Part shown: piece after piece, positions 1 through 6,715 of the stretch
Layout of the letters: every line of letters begins with the position of its first letter
Numbering within the stretch: position 1 is the stretch's first letter
DNA from: an uncultured Clostridia bacterium
GTDB taxonomy: Bacteria; Bacillota; Clostridia; Oscillospirales; CAG-272
Assembly: GCA_947631765.1 (NCBI GenBank)
Contig: CANRMP010000006.1
Location: 62,001 to 126,000 of the forward strand
DNA length: 64,000 nt
Direction of reading: 5' to 3'
Notes under the pieces: generated by a model
Told to the model about the DNA's origin: nothing
The model's database searches: none
The model's input: the letters and a program-made list of their open reading frames with translations, nothing else
Translations under genes and position numbers: made by a program

Positions 1-189
1 GTCAAAATAATTGACGATATGACTTACCGTAAGAAGCAGTACAACGGCTCCGAGCGCTCTTTCGGTCATAAGCGTTGCGGTGGCTATATTTGCGTTTTCG
101 GAAAGAGAGTACCAAATTATGTAGCAAAAGAAAGCGGCGATAAGCGGCAATCCGACATTGAGAGTTTTTATTGCTTTTTTGGAAATCAT
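1..189 (-). CDS. N-terminal fragment of a membrane protein of unknown function
   Basis: The reading frame starts with ATG at 189 on the minus strand and stays open to the window edge, so only the first 63 residues are visible. A GGAGG ribosome binding site lies about 11 bases upstream of the start, and a promoter lies further up. The fragment begins MISKKAIKTLNVGLPLIAAF. It has two hydrophobic stretches (roughly residues 12-28 and 43-60) separated by a short polar loop, so it is probably an integral membrane protein. Nothing visible allows a family assignment. It is divergent from the NifU-like gene. Confidence 0.6.
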   Translation of the reverse strand, partial: MISKKAIKTLNVGLPLIAAFFCYIIWYSLSENANIATATLMTERALGAVVLLLTVSHIVNYFD

Positions 190-290
190 GTTTATATATA
201 CCTCCGTTCAGGCGGGAAAGGGCTCCCCCGTACTCATTTATTGCTTGGCACAGGCTTGTCCGCGCGCCTGCTTTTTCGACTTACAATGAC

Positions 291-319
291 ATTTTAACAC
301 TAAAATGCGGTCTTTTCAA
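291..319 (-). promoter_or_regulatory. Promoter for the edge-truncated membrane protein gene
   Basis: On the minus strand a -35 TTGAAA (314-319) and a -10 TAAAAT (291-296) are separated by 17 bases, upstream of the start at 189. The match is good but untested. Confidence 0.45.
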
Positions 320-380
320 ACCACAATTGAAGGAAAGTGCACAAAATTTTTCTTTGCGGCGTAATTTTGCGCATTTATGC

Positions 381-409
381 TTGATTTTCATTTTAATATG
401 TGATAAAAT
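381..409 (+). promoter_or_regulatory. Promoter for the NifU-like/GGGtGRT operon
   Basis: TTGATT (381-386), a 17-base spacer and TAAAAT (404-409) lie 64 bases before the start codon at 473. It is divergent from the promoter at 291-319, with no other gene between. Confidence 0.45.
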
Positions 410-472
410 AAAGCGATCATGATATGAGTCAAATATTATATCGGTAAAATATATTCAAAGGAGACAGAAATT

Positions 473-1186
473 ATGAGTACTGAAAACTATGAGTACCTGA
501 CCAGCCGTGAAGTTGACAATATGTGCTGTGTTCAGAAAGGTCCCAAGCACGGTCCCGCTCCCATCCCCGAGGAGGGCTTGTGGGTTCAGGCAAAGGAAGT
601 AACCGACATTTCCGCGCTGACTCACGGTGTGGGCTGGTGCGCACCTCAGCAGGGAGCCTGCAAGCTGACCCTTAATGTCAAAAAGGGTATTATCGAAGAA
701 GCGCTGGTTGAAACCATCGGCTGTTCGGGAATGACGCATTCCGCGGCAATGGCTGCCGAAATCCTTCCCGGCAAAACCATACTTGAAGCGCTTAACACCG
801 ACCTTGTGTGCGATGCAATAAACACCGCCATGAGAGAGCTGTTTTTACAGATCGTATACGGTCGTTCACAGTCGGCTTTCTCGGAAAACGGTCTTGCTAT
901 CGGCGCGGGACTTGAGGACCTCGGCAAAGGCACCCGTTCACAGGTGGGAACCATGTACGGCACAAAGCTCAAGGGGGTACGATACCTTGAAATGGCTGAA
1001 GGGTACGTTACAAGACTGGCGCTTGACAAGGACATGCAGGTCATAGGATATGAATTTGTATCACTTGGCAAGATGACCGATTTTATCAAAAAAGGCATGG
1101 AGCCCAATGAGGCATACAAAAAGTCAATGGGTACATACGGCAGATTCGATGAGGCTTTCAAGTACATCGATCCCCGTAAAGAATAA
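473..1186 (+). CDS. NifU/IscU-like iron-sulfur cluster scaffold protein
   Basis: The 237-residue product resembles the NifU N-terminal/IscU scaffold family, on which iron-sulfur clusters are built before transfer to target proteins. Visible family features are a core at about residues 50-125 with C56 and C63 (WCAPQQGAC), C84 in a GCSGMTHSAAMA segment like the conserved GCG(S)A region of NifU, and C113. A CC pair lies at 18-19. Start is ATG after an AAAGGAGA site. It is followed after 21 bases by the GGGtGRT gene with its own GAGGAGG site, so the two are co-transcribed. This pairing is known from many anaerobic Firmicutes. The N- and C-terminal extensions are outside the usual scaffold fold. 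The actual target is unknown; it may be the neighbouring product. Confidence 0.8.
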   Translation: MSTENYEYLTSREVDNMCCVQKGPKHGPAPIPEEGLWVQAKEVTDISALTHGVGWCAPQQGACKLTLNVKKGIIEEALVETIGCSGMTHSAAMAAEILPGKTILEALNTDLVCDAINTAMRELFLQIVYGRSQSAFSENGLAIGAGLEDLGKGTRSQVGTMYGTKLKGVRYLEMAEGYVTRLALDKDMQVIGYEFVSLGKMTDFIKKGMEPNEAYKKSMGTYGRFDEAFKYIDPRKE

Positions 1187-1207
1187 TCTAAGAGGAGGTA
1201 TTCAGAA

Positions 1208-2206
1208 ATGGCATTGTTTGAAAGTTACGAAAGAAGAGTTGATAAGATTCTCGGTGTGCTTTCCGAGTACGGCATCTCCTCTATCGAAGAGTGCAAAGAA
1301 ATAACCCTTAGTAAGGGCATCGACTGCGACAAAATAGTCAGAGAGACACAGCCCATCTGCTTTGAAAACGCCGTTTGGGCATACACTGTCGGCGCGGCAA
1401 TCGCAATAAAGAAAGGCTGTACAAAGGCGGCTGACGCCGCTGCCGCAATAGGTATCGGTCTCCAGTCCTTCTGCGTTCCCGGCTCTGTTGCCGAGAACAG
1501 AAAGGTCGGACTCGGACACGGAAACCTCGGCAAAATGCTCCTTTCGGAGGAGACAGAGTGCTTCTGCTTTTTGGCAGGTCATGAGTCCTTTGCCGCCGCA
1601 GAAGGCGCTATCAAAATAGCGCTCAACGCAAATAAGGTGAGAGTAAAGCCCCTGCGCGTTATTCTTAACGGACTCGGCAAGGATGCGGCGTTCATTATTT
1701 CAAGAATCAACGGCTTTACATACTGCGAGACCGTATTTGACCCCTATACCGAAGAGGTAAAAATCGTCTCCGAAACACGTTATTCGGAAGGTCCGCGCGC
1801 CGATGTCAGATGCTACGGCGCAGACAACGTTCCGGAAGGCGTTGCAATAATGAAGCTTGAACACGTCGGCGTTTCCATCACCGGAAACTCCACTAACCCC
1901 ACAAGATTCCAGCATCCCGTTGCCGGAACATATAAAAAGTGGTGCAACGAAAACGGCGTTGACTACTTCTCGGTGGCTTCCGGCGGAGGCACGGGACGTA
2001 CACTGCATCCCGACAACATGGCAGCCGGTCCTTCTTCCTACGGTATGACCGACACAATGGGAAGAATGCACAGCGACGCGCAGTTTGCCGGTTCCTCTTC
2101 CGTTCCCGCTCACGTTGAAATGATGGGACTTATCGGAATGGGCAACAACCCGATGGTCGGCGCCACCGTCGCCTGCGCTGTGGCTGTGGAAGAAGCTATG
2201 AAGTAA
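1208..2206 (+). CDS. GGGtGRT family protein, function unknown
   Basis: The 332-residue protein carries the family's defining GGGTGRT motif at residues 259-265, followed by a conserved region rich in Gly, Met and His (MTDTMGRMHSDAQFAG, about 280-295) and several Cys residues (40, 51, 71, 89, 118, 120, 173, 202, 246, 323). No enzyme activity is established for this family. The conserved GGG/TGRT loop could bind a phosphate or cofactor, but that is inference. It is encoded directly after a NifU-like scaffold, so a metal or Fe-S dependent function is plausible. The 3' end (codons 311-322) lies in a 34-base sequence repeated at 6492-6525, so the C-terminus encoded here may have been supplied by an integrated element. 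Confidence 0.85.
   Translation: MALFESYERRVDKILGVLSEYGISSIEECKEITLSKGIDCDKIVRETQPICFENAVWAYTVGAAIAIKKGCTKAADAAAAIGIGLQSFCVPGSVAENRKVGLGHGNLGKMLLSEETECFCFLAGHESFAAAEGAIKIALNANKVRVKPLRVILNGLGKDAAFIISRINGFTYCETVFDPYTEEVKIVSETRYSEGPRADVRCYGADNVPEGVAIMKLEHVGVSITGNSTNPTRFQHPVAGTYKKWCNENGVDYFSVASGGGTGRTLHPDNMAAGPSSYGMTDTMGRMHSDAQFAGSSSVPAHVEMMGLIGMGNNPMVGATVACAVAVEEAMK
2140..2173 (+). repeat. att-like direct repeat, left copy, in GGGtGRT gene 3' end
   Basis: This 34-base stretch recurs at 6492-6525 with one mismatch; the last 25 bases (2149-2173) are identical. Beyond it the two copies still encode near-identical peptides (ending VEEAMK, then stop) but differ at many bases. That is the pattern expected when site-specific integration into a gene end supplies a replacement 3' end. 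Confidence 0.7.
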
Positions 2207-2237
2207 GCTTAAATACCTAAATATCAGGCATTTCACG

Positions 2238-2270
2238 GACTCCCGATGTAAAAGTCGGGAGTCATTTTTT
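2238..2270 (+). terminator. Rho-independent terminator of the GGGtGRT operon
   Basis: A perfect stem, GACTCCCGA with its complement TCGGGAGTC, is followed by ATTTTTT. It lies 32 bases after the stop codon at 2206. Confidence 0.8.
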
Positions 2271-2569
2271 AACTATAGATTAATGAAAAACACTAAAAAT
2301 CCACATTACATCCACATTTTTTGAGATTGTGGATTTTTTAAATCATTGTTAAACAAGAACAATGCCCCAAAGGTACTTGAAATCCGTACTTTTGAGGCGT
2401 TAATTTCAATTATAGTTGTTTAGCCAAACACTGAAAAACTGCTTTTTCTCTATATTTTGGGGACTTTATATTTTATGATCATTCGAATAATATCAAAAAA
2501 GGCACTTTTTTATCCCTTTTTAAATGGATAACTGCGAGATTTTCATACTTTGTCCGAGTAATAGTTTTA
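2271..2569. other. A+T-rich intergenic stretch with three successive hairpins
   Basis: No gene is seen here. Three inverted repeats follow one another: 2295-2338 (11-base perfect arms, AAAAATCCACA), 2344-2364 (CATTGTT/AACAATG), and 2364-2398 (GCC.CAAA.GTAC arms around a 9-base loop). They lie just inside the left copy of the att-like repeat. They may be element-end binding sites, terminators or a structured RNA; the sequence does not decide. Confidence 0.4.
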
Positions 2570-3523
2570 TTATTCTAATAAAAATATTTTTCCCTCTGCT
2601 CTTAAAACGGAAATATCATAATACCGATATATCGTTTCAATCATTTTTCCGTCTCCGTGTATGTCTGCTGCTTTTCCAATATCAGAACTCCATACACGAA
2701 GAAAATTAAAATCTTTGGTATTATAATTATACTGATGTAAAAAATTGTAGGTGGTAGTATCCTTAACGCTTTCTTCACTGTCAGCCCATATCGATTCAGT
2801 ATATGTGTATTCCTGTTTGCTTGTATCAACTTGAATACCATAATAGCTATTTTTTCCAGACAACTCAAAAGCAACACTTTGTTCTTTTTCTATATCAATA
2901 AGAGCGTGATATTCTTCTTTAAGATAGATTCCCCACCAAACAGCAAGATCATCAATTTCACCAAAAGCGTTTTCTTTCCAATAGGGGTATTCTATTACTT
3001 CAAAATACTCTTGCCAATTATCCAATGTTATTTTAATTTCCTTTGATGGGCTTTGCTCAGTAGTATTAGTTAGGGGATTATCATCAATTATAGGCTGGTC
3101 ATCGTTTGTTTTGGGAACAAATTCTTCCGAACGATAATAATAGCGGTTGTACGTGTCTATAGAGGCTTTGTAAAGCAAGCTTTCTTTGCCGTCTTTCTCT
3201 GTTATTTCAAGAGAAGCGCCTACACCATTCCTATCTAAAACAAAAGAGATTTGATTGTTTTCAGTATTATATTTCCATGTTCCGCTGTTGTTTTCATACA
3301 TGCAAGTACCGTCAAAGTTAAAAGTGATTATTGATACACCATAGGTTATTACACCGCCTATATTTGATTGAATTGAATTTGCTTTCCATTCACCTACATA
3401 GATAGGATTTATTTCGGCATTATTCCCGGTATTATTGTCATTAGAGCCTCTTTCACTTTTATTGCAAGCAGATAAAGCGAATAATATTGAAATTATCAAC
3501 AAAAAAGATAGTAGTTTTTTCAC
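2570..3523 (-). CDS. Putative lipoprotein of unknown function
   Basis: The 317-residue product begins with a lipoprotein signal peptide, MKKLLSFLLIISILFALSAC, with the lipobox LSAC at about residues 17-20, so it should be anchored to the outer face of the membrane. A low-complexity linker follows (about 25-38), then a first domain containing a GTW(K) strand pattern like small beta-barrel lipoproteins (about 40-135), an acidic/Thr linker (about 138-165) and a second domain (about 170-317). The start is GTG at 3523 with a GAGGT site 11 bases upstream and a promoter at 3565-3593. Its A+T content is higher than in the neighbouring chromosome, consistent with the island. No function can be assigned. 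Confidence 0.7.
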   Translation of the reverse strand: MKKLLSFLLIISILFALSACNKSERGSNDNNTGNNAEINPIYVGEWKANSIQSNIGGVITYGVSIITFNFDGTCMYENNSGTWKYNTENNQISFVLDRNGVGASLEITEKDGKESLLYKASIDTYNRYYYRSEEFVPKTNDDQPIIDDNPLTNTTEQSPSKEIKITLDNWQEYFEVIEYPYWKENAFGEIDDLAVWWGIYLKEEYHALIDIEKEQSVAFELSGKNSYYGIQVDTSKQEYTYTESIWADSEESVKDTTTYNFLHQYNYNTKDFNFLRVWSSDIGKAADIHGDGKMIETIYRYYDISVLRAEGKIFLLE

Positions 3524-3564
3524 GGTAGAACTTACCTCATTTCAATATGTTAAATATATTATAT

Positions 3565-3593
3565 ATTATATCACAAAATTATGGATTTTTCAA
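3565..3593 (-). promoter_or_regulatory. Promoter for the island lipoprotein gene
   Basis: Minus-strand TTGAAA (3588-3593), 17 bases, then TATAAT (3565-3570), 41 bases before the GTG start at 3523. Confidence 0.6.
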
Positions 3594-3668
3594 TTATCCT
3601 CAGCAACACTTCCAAATATTTTAAGCCATCAAAAACGGCGGTCTATTTTTGTTATTGAAGTCAACATT

Positions 3669-4235
3669 TCAACAGCGTTTTGGGACTTCAAACTCTGCAA
3701 TCAACTTATCAAGTGTTGGACGGCTGATCGAAAGCTCTCTTGCAAGGGCTGATTTCGTCATTTGGCGGTTTTTATAACGGGTATAGTATTCTGAAAAGTT
3801 ATCAATCCTTTTGCGCTTACCGCCCCTATATTTGCCCTCACGCTTTGCAATGGCAATGCCCTCTCTTTGCCTTTCCAAAAGATTAACACGCTCAAATTCG
3901 TTAATTGCGCCTATCATTGTCAGCATCAGTTTTCCGGTGGGCGTGGAGGTGTCTATATTTTCTTTGTTACTTACAAGGTGTATGCCTTTACCGTTTAGCA
4001 TTTCCACAATGTCAAGTAAATCCTTTGTAGAGCGGGCAAGGCGGGAAAAATCGTGAATATGGATTGTATCACCCTCACGTGCAAACTCTAACATTTCTTG
4101 CAGTTTTGGACGGTTGGTATCTTTGCCGGACACCTTTTCAGTAAACCATTTTTCTATATCGTATTTCTGCATTGCTTCTATTTGCCGCTGCTCGTTTTGC
4201 TCAACTGTGCTAACTCTCACATATGCTATTCTCAT
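3669..4235 (-). CDS. Serine site-specific recombinase, resolvase/invertase family
   Basis: The 188-residue protein is a complete small serine recombinase. It starts MRIAYVRVST, with the nucleophilic serine at position 9 in the YVRVS motif. The catalytic domain covers about 1-135, including an LARSTKDL segment and a GAINEFERVNLLERQREGI segment typical of the dimerisation helix. The C-terminal part (about 145-188) is a helix-turn-helix resembling Hin/resolvase DNA-binding domains (MTKSALARELSISRPTLDKL). Start is ATG preceded by AAAGGAG. Such enzymes carry out resolution or inversion between short sites; chromosomal integration is more typical of tyrosine or large serine recombinases, so it may not itself have integrated the island. 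Confidence 0.9.
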   Translation of the reverse strand: MRIAYVRVSTVEQNEQRQIEAMQKYDIEKWFTEKVSGKDTNRPKLQEMLEFAREGDTIHIHDFSRLARSTKDLLDIVEMLNGKGIHLVSNKENIDTSTPTGKLMLTMIGAINEFERVNLLERQREGIAIAKREGKYRGGKRKRIDNFSEYYTRYKNRQMTKSALARELSISRPTLDKLIAEFEVPKRC

Positions 4236-4358
4236 TTTTGGAAACTCCTTTTGTAAAAATCAAGTCTTGATGTGTTTTACAATCCGTAAACAATACCGAA
4301 AACCGACTTTGTTTTTACAGTTTTCGGCATTGTTTACGGTGTAAAGACAGGGTACACT

Positions 4359-4598
4359 CTATTTTAACTTACGGCAAAGGGTAATACTGCCGCCTTTTTG
4401 GTAACAGTACACCGAAATACTGTCTATCAATAAAAGTGATATAATTACCGTTTGACAATCCGATTGTATATATAGCTTATTAGCATTGACAAAGTGAATG
4501 AGATAGGGACTATCCTTGCTTGCCATTATGCTATGTTGTCGTATGCGTTTTATCTTTCTTCTGCCGTCTATGTAGTCAGCAATGATATAGTATAACAT
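4359..4598 (-). CDS. Small hypothetical protein of the island
   Basis: A 79-residue product is predicted from ATG at 4598, which has a GGGGG ribosome binding site 8 bases upstream. A TTG at 4613 would add five residues but has no site. It begins MLYYIIADYIDGRRKIKRIR and mixes basic, polar and hydrophobic segments without a recognisable motif. It follows the 34-residue membrane peptide gene by 15 bases in the same direction, so the two are probably co-transcribed with the truncated SprT-like gene. It could be a regulator of a mobile element, but nothing proves it. Confidence 0.4.
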   Translation of the reverse strand: MLYYIIADYIDGRRKIKRIRQHSIMASKDSPYLIHFVNANKLYIQSDCQTVIISLLLIDSISVYCYQKGGSITLCRKLK

Positions 4599-4613
4599 AG
4601 TTGTTACCCCCAA

Positions 4614-4718
4614 TTAAAACAATCCCTTGTAGGATAGGAACAGGAACAACACGCCTGCTGTTATCGGCATTACAGCTGACAACAGAAACAATAGAATAAT
4701 AACCCAATGTATAATCAT
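4614..4718 (-). CDS. 34-residue hydrophobic membrane peptide
   Basis: ATG at 4718 has a GAGGT site 8 bases upstream and opens a frame of 34 codons starting MIIHWVIILLFLLSAV. Almost the whole peptide is one hydrophobic helix, so it would sit in the membrane. It lies 24 bases after the SprT-like fragment and 15 bases before the next gene. Small hydrophobic genes in such positions are common in integrative elements of Clostridia. The assignment rests on the ribosome binding site and the tight spacing only. Confidence 0.4.
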   Translation of the reverse strand: MIIHWVIILLFLLSAVMPITAGVLFLFLSYKGLF

Positions 4719-4742
4719 GTTTGTAACCTCTGTAAATTTCAT

Positions 4743-5132
4743 TCACCCCTCAATCATTGTTTTCATACATTCGCCGCATATCACATTTACTGTTTTTGTT
4801 GCTCTGATAATGGTATGGCAACAAGGGCAAATATACCGCCTGCTGTGGCTGTTTGTGATAGCTCCACCGTTGCTTGAATGCGTTCCTACGCCTACAGCGG
4901 TATATGCCGTTGTGCGGCATATCTCTATTTCCCGCAATTCATCATGTGACAACAGCCATTCAAGCAAGTTGTCGGCGGGGGCGGTATGTGCAAAGCCGTA
5001 TTTTTCGGAGCGGGTAACAATTAAGCCGTGTGCTTCTGCTTCTTTTGCAAATTGGCGGTTGTGGTATGTTCCGTTGCGGCTCGTGTCTTGAACATTGAGA
5101 ATACAATCATTGTACATATGCACCATGATGAT
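4743..5132 (-). pseudogene. SprT-like protein, C-terminal fragment with lost metalloprotease motif
   Basis: The frame from about 5126 down to 4743 encodes 127 residues matching the C-terminal part of SprT-like zinc proteins found on conjugative elements. It has the DTSRNGTYHNRQFAKEAE region followed by a zinc ribbon (CPCCHTII then VICGECMKT). Full-length members have an upstream HExxH site. Here the frame opens at MVHMYND, exactly where the HE of HEMVH should precede; the codons upstream read HIII instead. The gene is therefore cut inside its active site and has no ribosome binding site. The break coincides with the start of a truncated phage tail gene on the other strand. Confidence 0.65.
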
Positions 5133-5858
5133 AATGTGGACGGAACAATTAATACTGGCTCAAAGATTGTCTTTAATAAAATCCCTCTGAATAGCGGTAA
5201 ATACCATTCATTAACCAGTACCAAATTTGAGGAATGTTATACTACAACAATCAATGTTTGTAAAGACCCAGATTTATACGATGTTAATGACCGAATAATA
5301 ACTGATGATGAGTATAGGGATTTAAAGAGATGGCTTAATCGCAGAGAATTTCTAAAATTTTGCTTTATTGGTGATGGTGAAGCGGTCTATTTCTATGTCT
5401 CATTTCAGGTTGATAAAATTCTAGCAAATGGCGAACTTAGAGGATTGCAATTAACACTGGAATCCAATAGCCCGTTTGGATATGGGCAGGAAGAAACCGC
5501 AAATTGGGCGGTTGAATCAATCGACAAAGTTTATTTGCTTACTGATATTTCAGATGAGATAGGATTTACATATCCGGATGTAAAAATTGTTTGTCATAAA
5601 AGTGGTGATTTAGAGATGTATAATAAAGACACTGATTGCCGGTTGGTTATCAAAAACTGTACTACAGATGAAACCATCACTATTAACGGACAAACCCGAA
5701 TAATTGAAACTGATAATGAAAATCATAAAGATAGAATTTACAGTGATTTTAATTTTCAGTATTTTACAATTGCAAATAGTATTGATAACCGCAGTAATAG
5801 AATTACCGTTTCTCTGCCTTCGGAAATAACAATTAAATATGTGCCAATCATTAAATAA
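5133..5858 (+). pseudogene. Phage distal tail (Dit-like) protein, 5'-truncated
   Basis: The plus-strand frame to the stop at 5858 encodes about 240 residues typical of siphophage tail-component/distal tail proteins: an early DGTINTGSKIVFNKI segment, then DDEYRDLKRWLNRREF, an aromatic strand (VYFYVSFQVDKI) and the LTLESNSPFGYG segment that ends the N-terminal barrel, followed by a C-terminal beta-sandwich region. The frame is open further upstream to 5028, but that stretch is antisense to the SprT-like fragment and unlike tail proteins. No start codon with a ribosome binding site precedes the tail sequence. No other phage structural gene is nearby, so it is an orphan relic. Confidence 0.6.
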
Positions 5859-5925
5859 TTGGTTTGGAGCATATCGGCGTTTTCGGTATGCTCCATTTTG
5901 ATATAGAAAGGAAAGGATTAAAAAG

Positions 5926-6150
5926 ATGGATGATATTAAAATTTATACGGTGAAAGAAACCGCCGAAATACTAAAGACTAATACTAACTATGTTTATGAC
6001 CTAATCAAGCGCGGAATGTTACCCGCTTTAAAATTAGGCTCTTATAAGATTAGAAAAGAAAGTTTACATAAATTTTTAGAAGAGTTTGAAAACTATGACT
6101 TGACTAACCTTGATGAAATTAGTAAAATAAAAACGATGCAATCGGCGTAA
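5926..6150 (+). CDS. Excisionase-family helix-turn-helix protein
   Basis: The 74-residue protein has a MerR-like/excisionase winged helix: YTVKETAEILKTNTNYVYDLIKRG at about residues 6-29, then the wing LPALKLGSYKIRKESLHKFLEEF. Proteins of this kind bind element ends to steer integrases towards excision, or act as repressors. The start is ATG after AAAGGAAAGG. It ends 342 bases before the right copy of the att-like repeat, which is the usual place for an xis gene. No tyrosine integrase gene is found in the island, so it is probably a leftover. A terminator follows at once. Confidence 0.8.
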   Translation: MDDIKIYTVKETAEILKTNTNYVYDLIKRGMLPALKLGSYKIRKESLHKFLEEFENYDLTNLDEISKIKTMQSA

Positions 6151-6155
6151 CTTTT

Positions 6156-6204
6156 AACGGCATTAAAGTGAATAATCAATTCTCTGCAATGCCGTTATTT
6201 TTTT
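6156..6204 (+). terminator. Terminator after the excisionase-like gene
   Basis: Inverted repeat AACGGCATT (6156-6164) and AATGCCGTT (6188-6196), followed by ATTTTTTTT. Confidence 0.75.
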
Positions 6205-6284
6205 TGCATTTCTTAGATTTTCATATCGAAACAGTTAATTTTCACGGCAACGCTTGCTTTTTTCATAAAATTAGTGTAAAATGA

Positions 6285-6382
6285 ATCTTGTATTATTGCA
6301 TCGCTTGATGTTGAATTGTTACCCCGTGTTGAACTCAACATAAACTCAACATTTTCTGAAATTCAACAGGATAATACAAGAT
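6285..6382. repeat. Inverted-repeat module enclosing clustered GTTGAA/CTCAAC motifs
   Basis: A 12-base perfect inverted repeat (6285-6296 and 6371-6382, ATCTTGTATTAT and its complement) encloses five short motifs: GTTGAA at 6310 and 6328, CTCAAC at 6334 and 6345, TTCAAC at 6362. The block lies between the excisionase-like gene and the right att-like repeat, where recombinase arm sites, accessory sites or an origin of transfer are usually found. Confidence 0.45.
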
Positions 6383-6456
6383 ACAATAAGATATAAAAAA
6401 CTGCTTGTAATGCGGGTAAATGCCCATTTTACAAGGGAAAACGGATATAATAAGCC

Positions 6457-6558
6457 ATGGTAGAATATAGAAAAATACGCACAACAGATAAGGGCAACAG
6501 CCCGATGGTCGGCGCCACCGTCGCCGTTGCGGTTGCAGTCGAAGAGGCAATGAAATAA
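6457..6558 (+). pseudogene. Displaced 3' end of the GGGtGRT gene
   Basis: Bases 6489-6558 encode the last 22 residues of a GGGtGRT protein (KGNSPMVGATVAVAVAVEEA then MK and stop), nearly identical to the end of the gene at 1208-2206. The frame extends upstream to an ATG at 6457 with the unrelated codons MVEYRKIRTTDK, preceded by an in-frame stop at 6451. No good ribosome binding site is seen. It is best read as the original chromosomal gene end, or an element-carried copy, separated by insertion. A terminator follows, as expected for a true gene end. Confidence 0.7.
6492..6525 (+). repeat. att-like direct repeat, right copy
   Basis: Repeats 2140-2173 with a single mismatch (position 6500 against 2148); 6501-6525 is identical to 2149-2173. 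The two copies bracket about 4.35 kb of A+T-rich, mobile-element-like DNA. Confidence 0.7.
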
Positions 6559-6580
6559 TAAGCAAAATACTAAAAATCGC

Positions 6581-6617
6581 GGGCTTTCGATGTTTATCGA
6601 AAGCCCCTGTATTTTTA
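6581..6617 (+). terminator. Terminator after the displaced GGGtGRT gene end
   Basis: Stem GGGCTTTCGA (6581-6590) pairs with TCGAAAGCCC (6597-6606), then CTGTATTTTT. Confidence 0.7.
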
Positions 6618-6637
6618 AGGCAAATTGTCAAGCGCGG

Positions 6638-6666
6638 TTGACAATTCGCGCGCAGTGTGTTATAAT
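6638..6666 (+). promoter_or_regulatory. Promoter for the kinase/ParB-like fusion gene
   Basis: Consensus TTGACA (6638-6643), 17 bases, TATAAT (6661-6666), 49 bases before the start codon at 6716. Confidence 0.8.
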
Positions 6667-6715
6667 CTCGAATATACTCGGTTATCATAAATTTATGAGT
6701 TAAAAGAGGAAAAAA

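Noticed and set aside
6335..6688. 117-codon open frame on the minus strand
   Set aside because: It crosses the att-like repeat, the terminator and the promoter of the next gene, and its composition is not protein-like.
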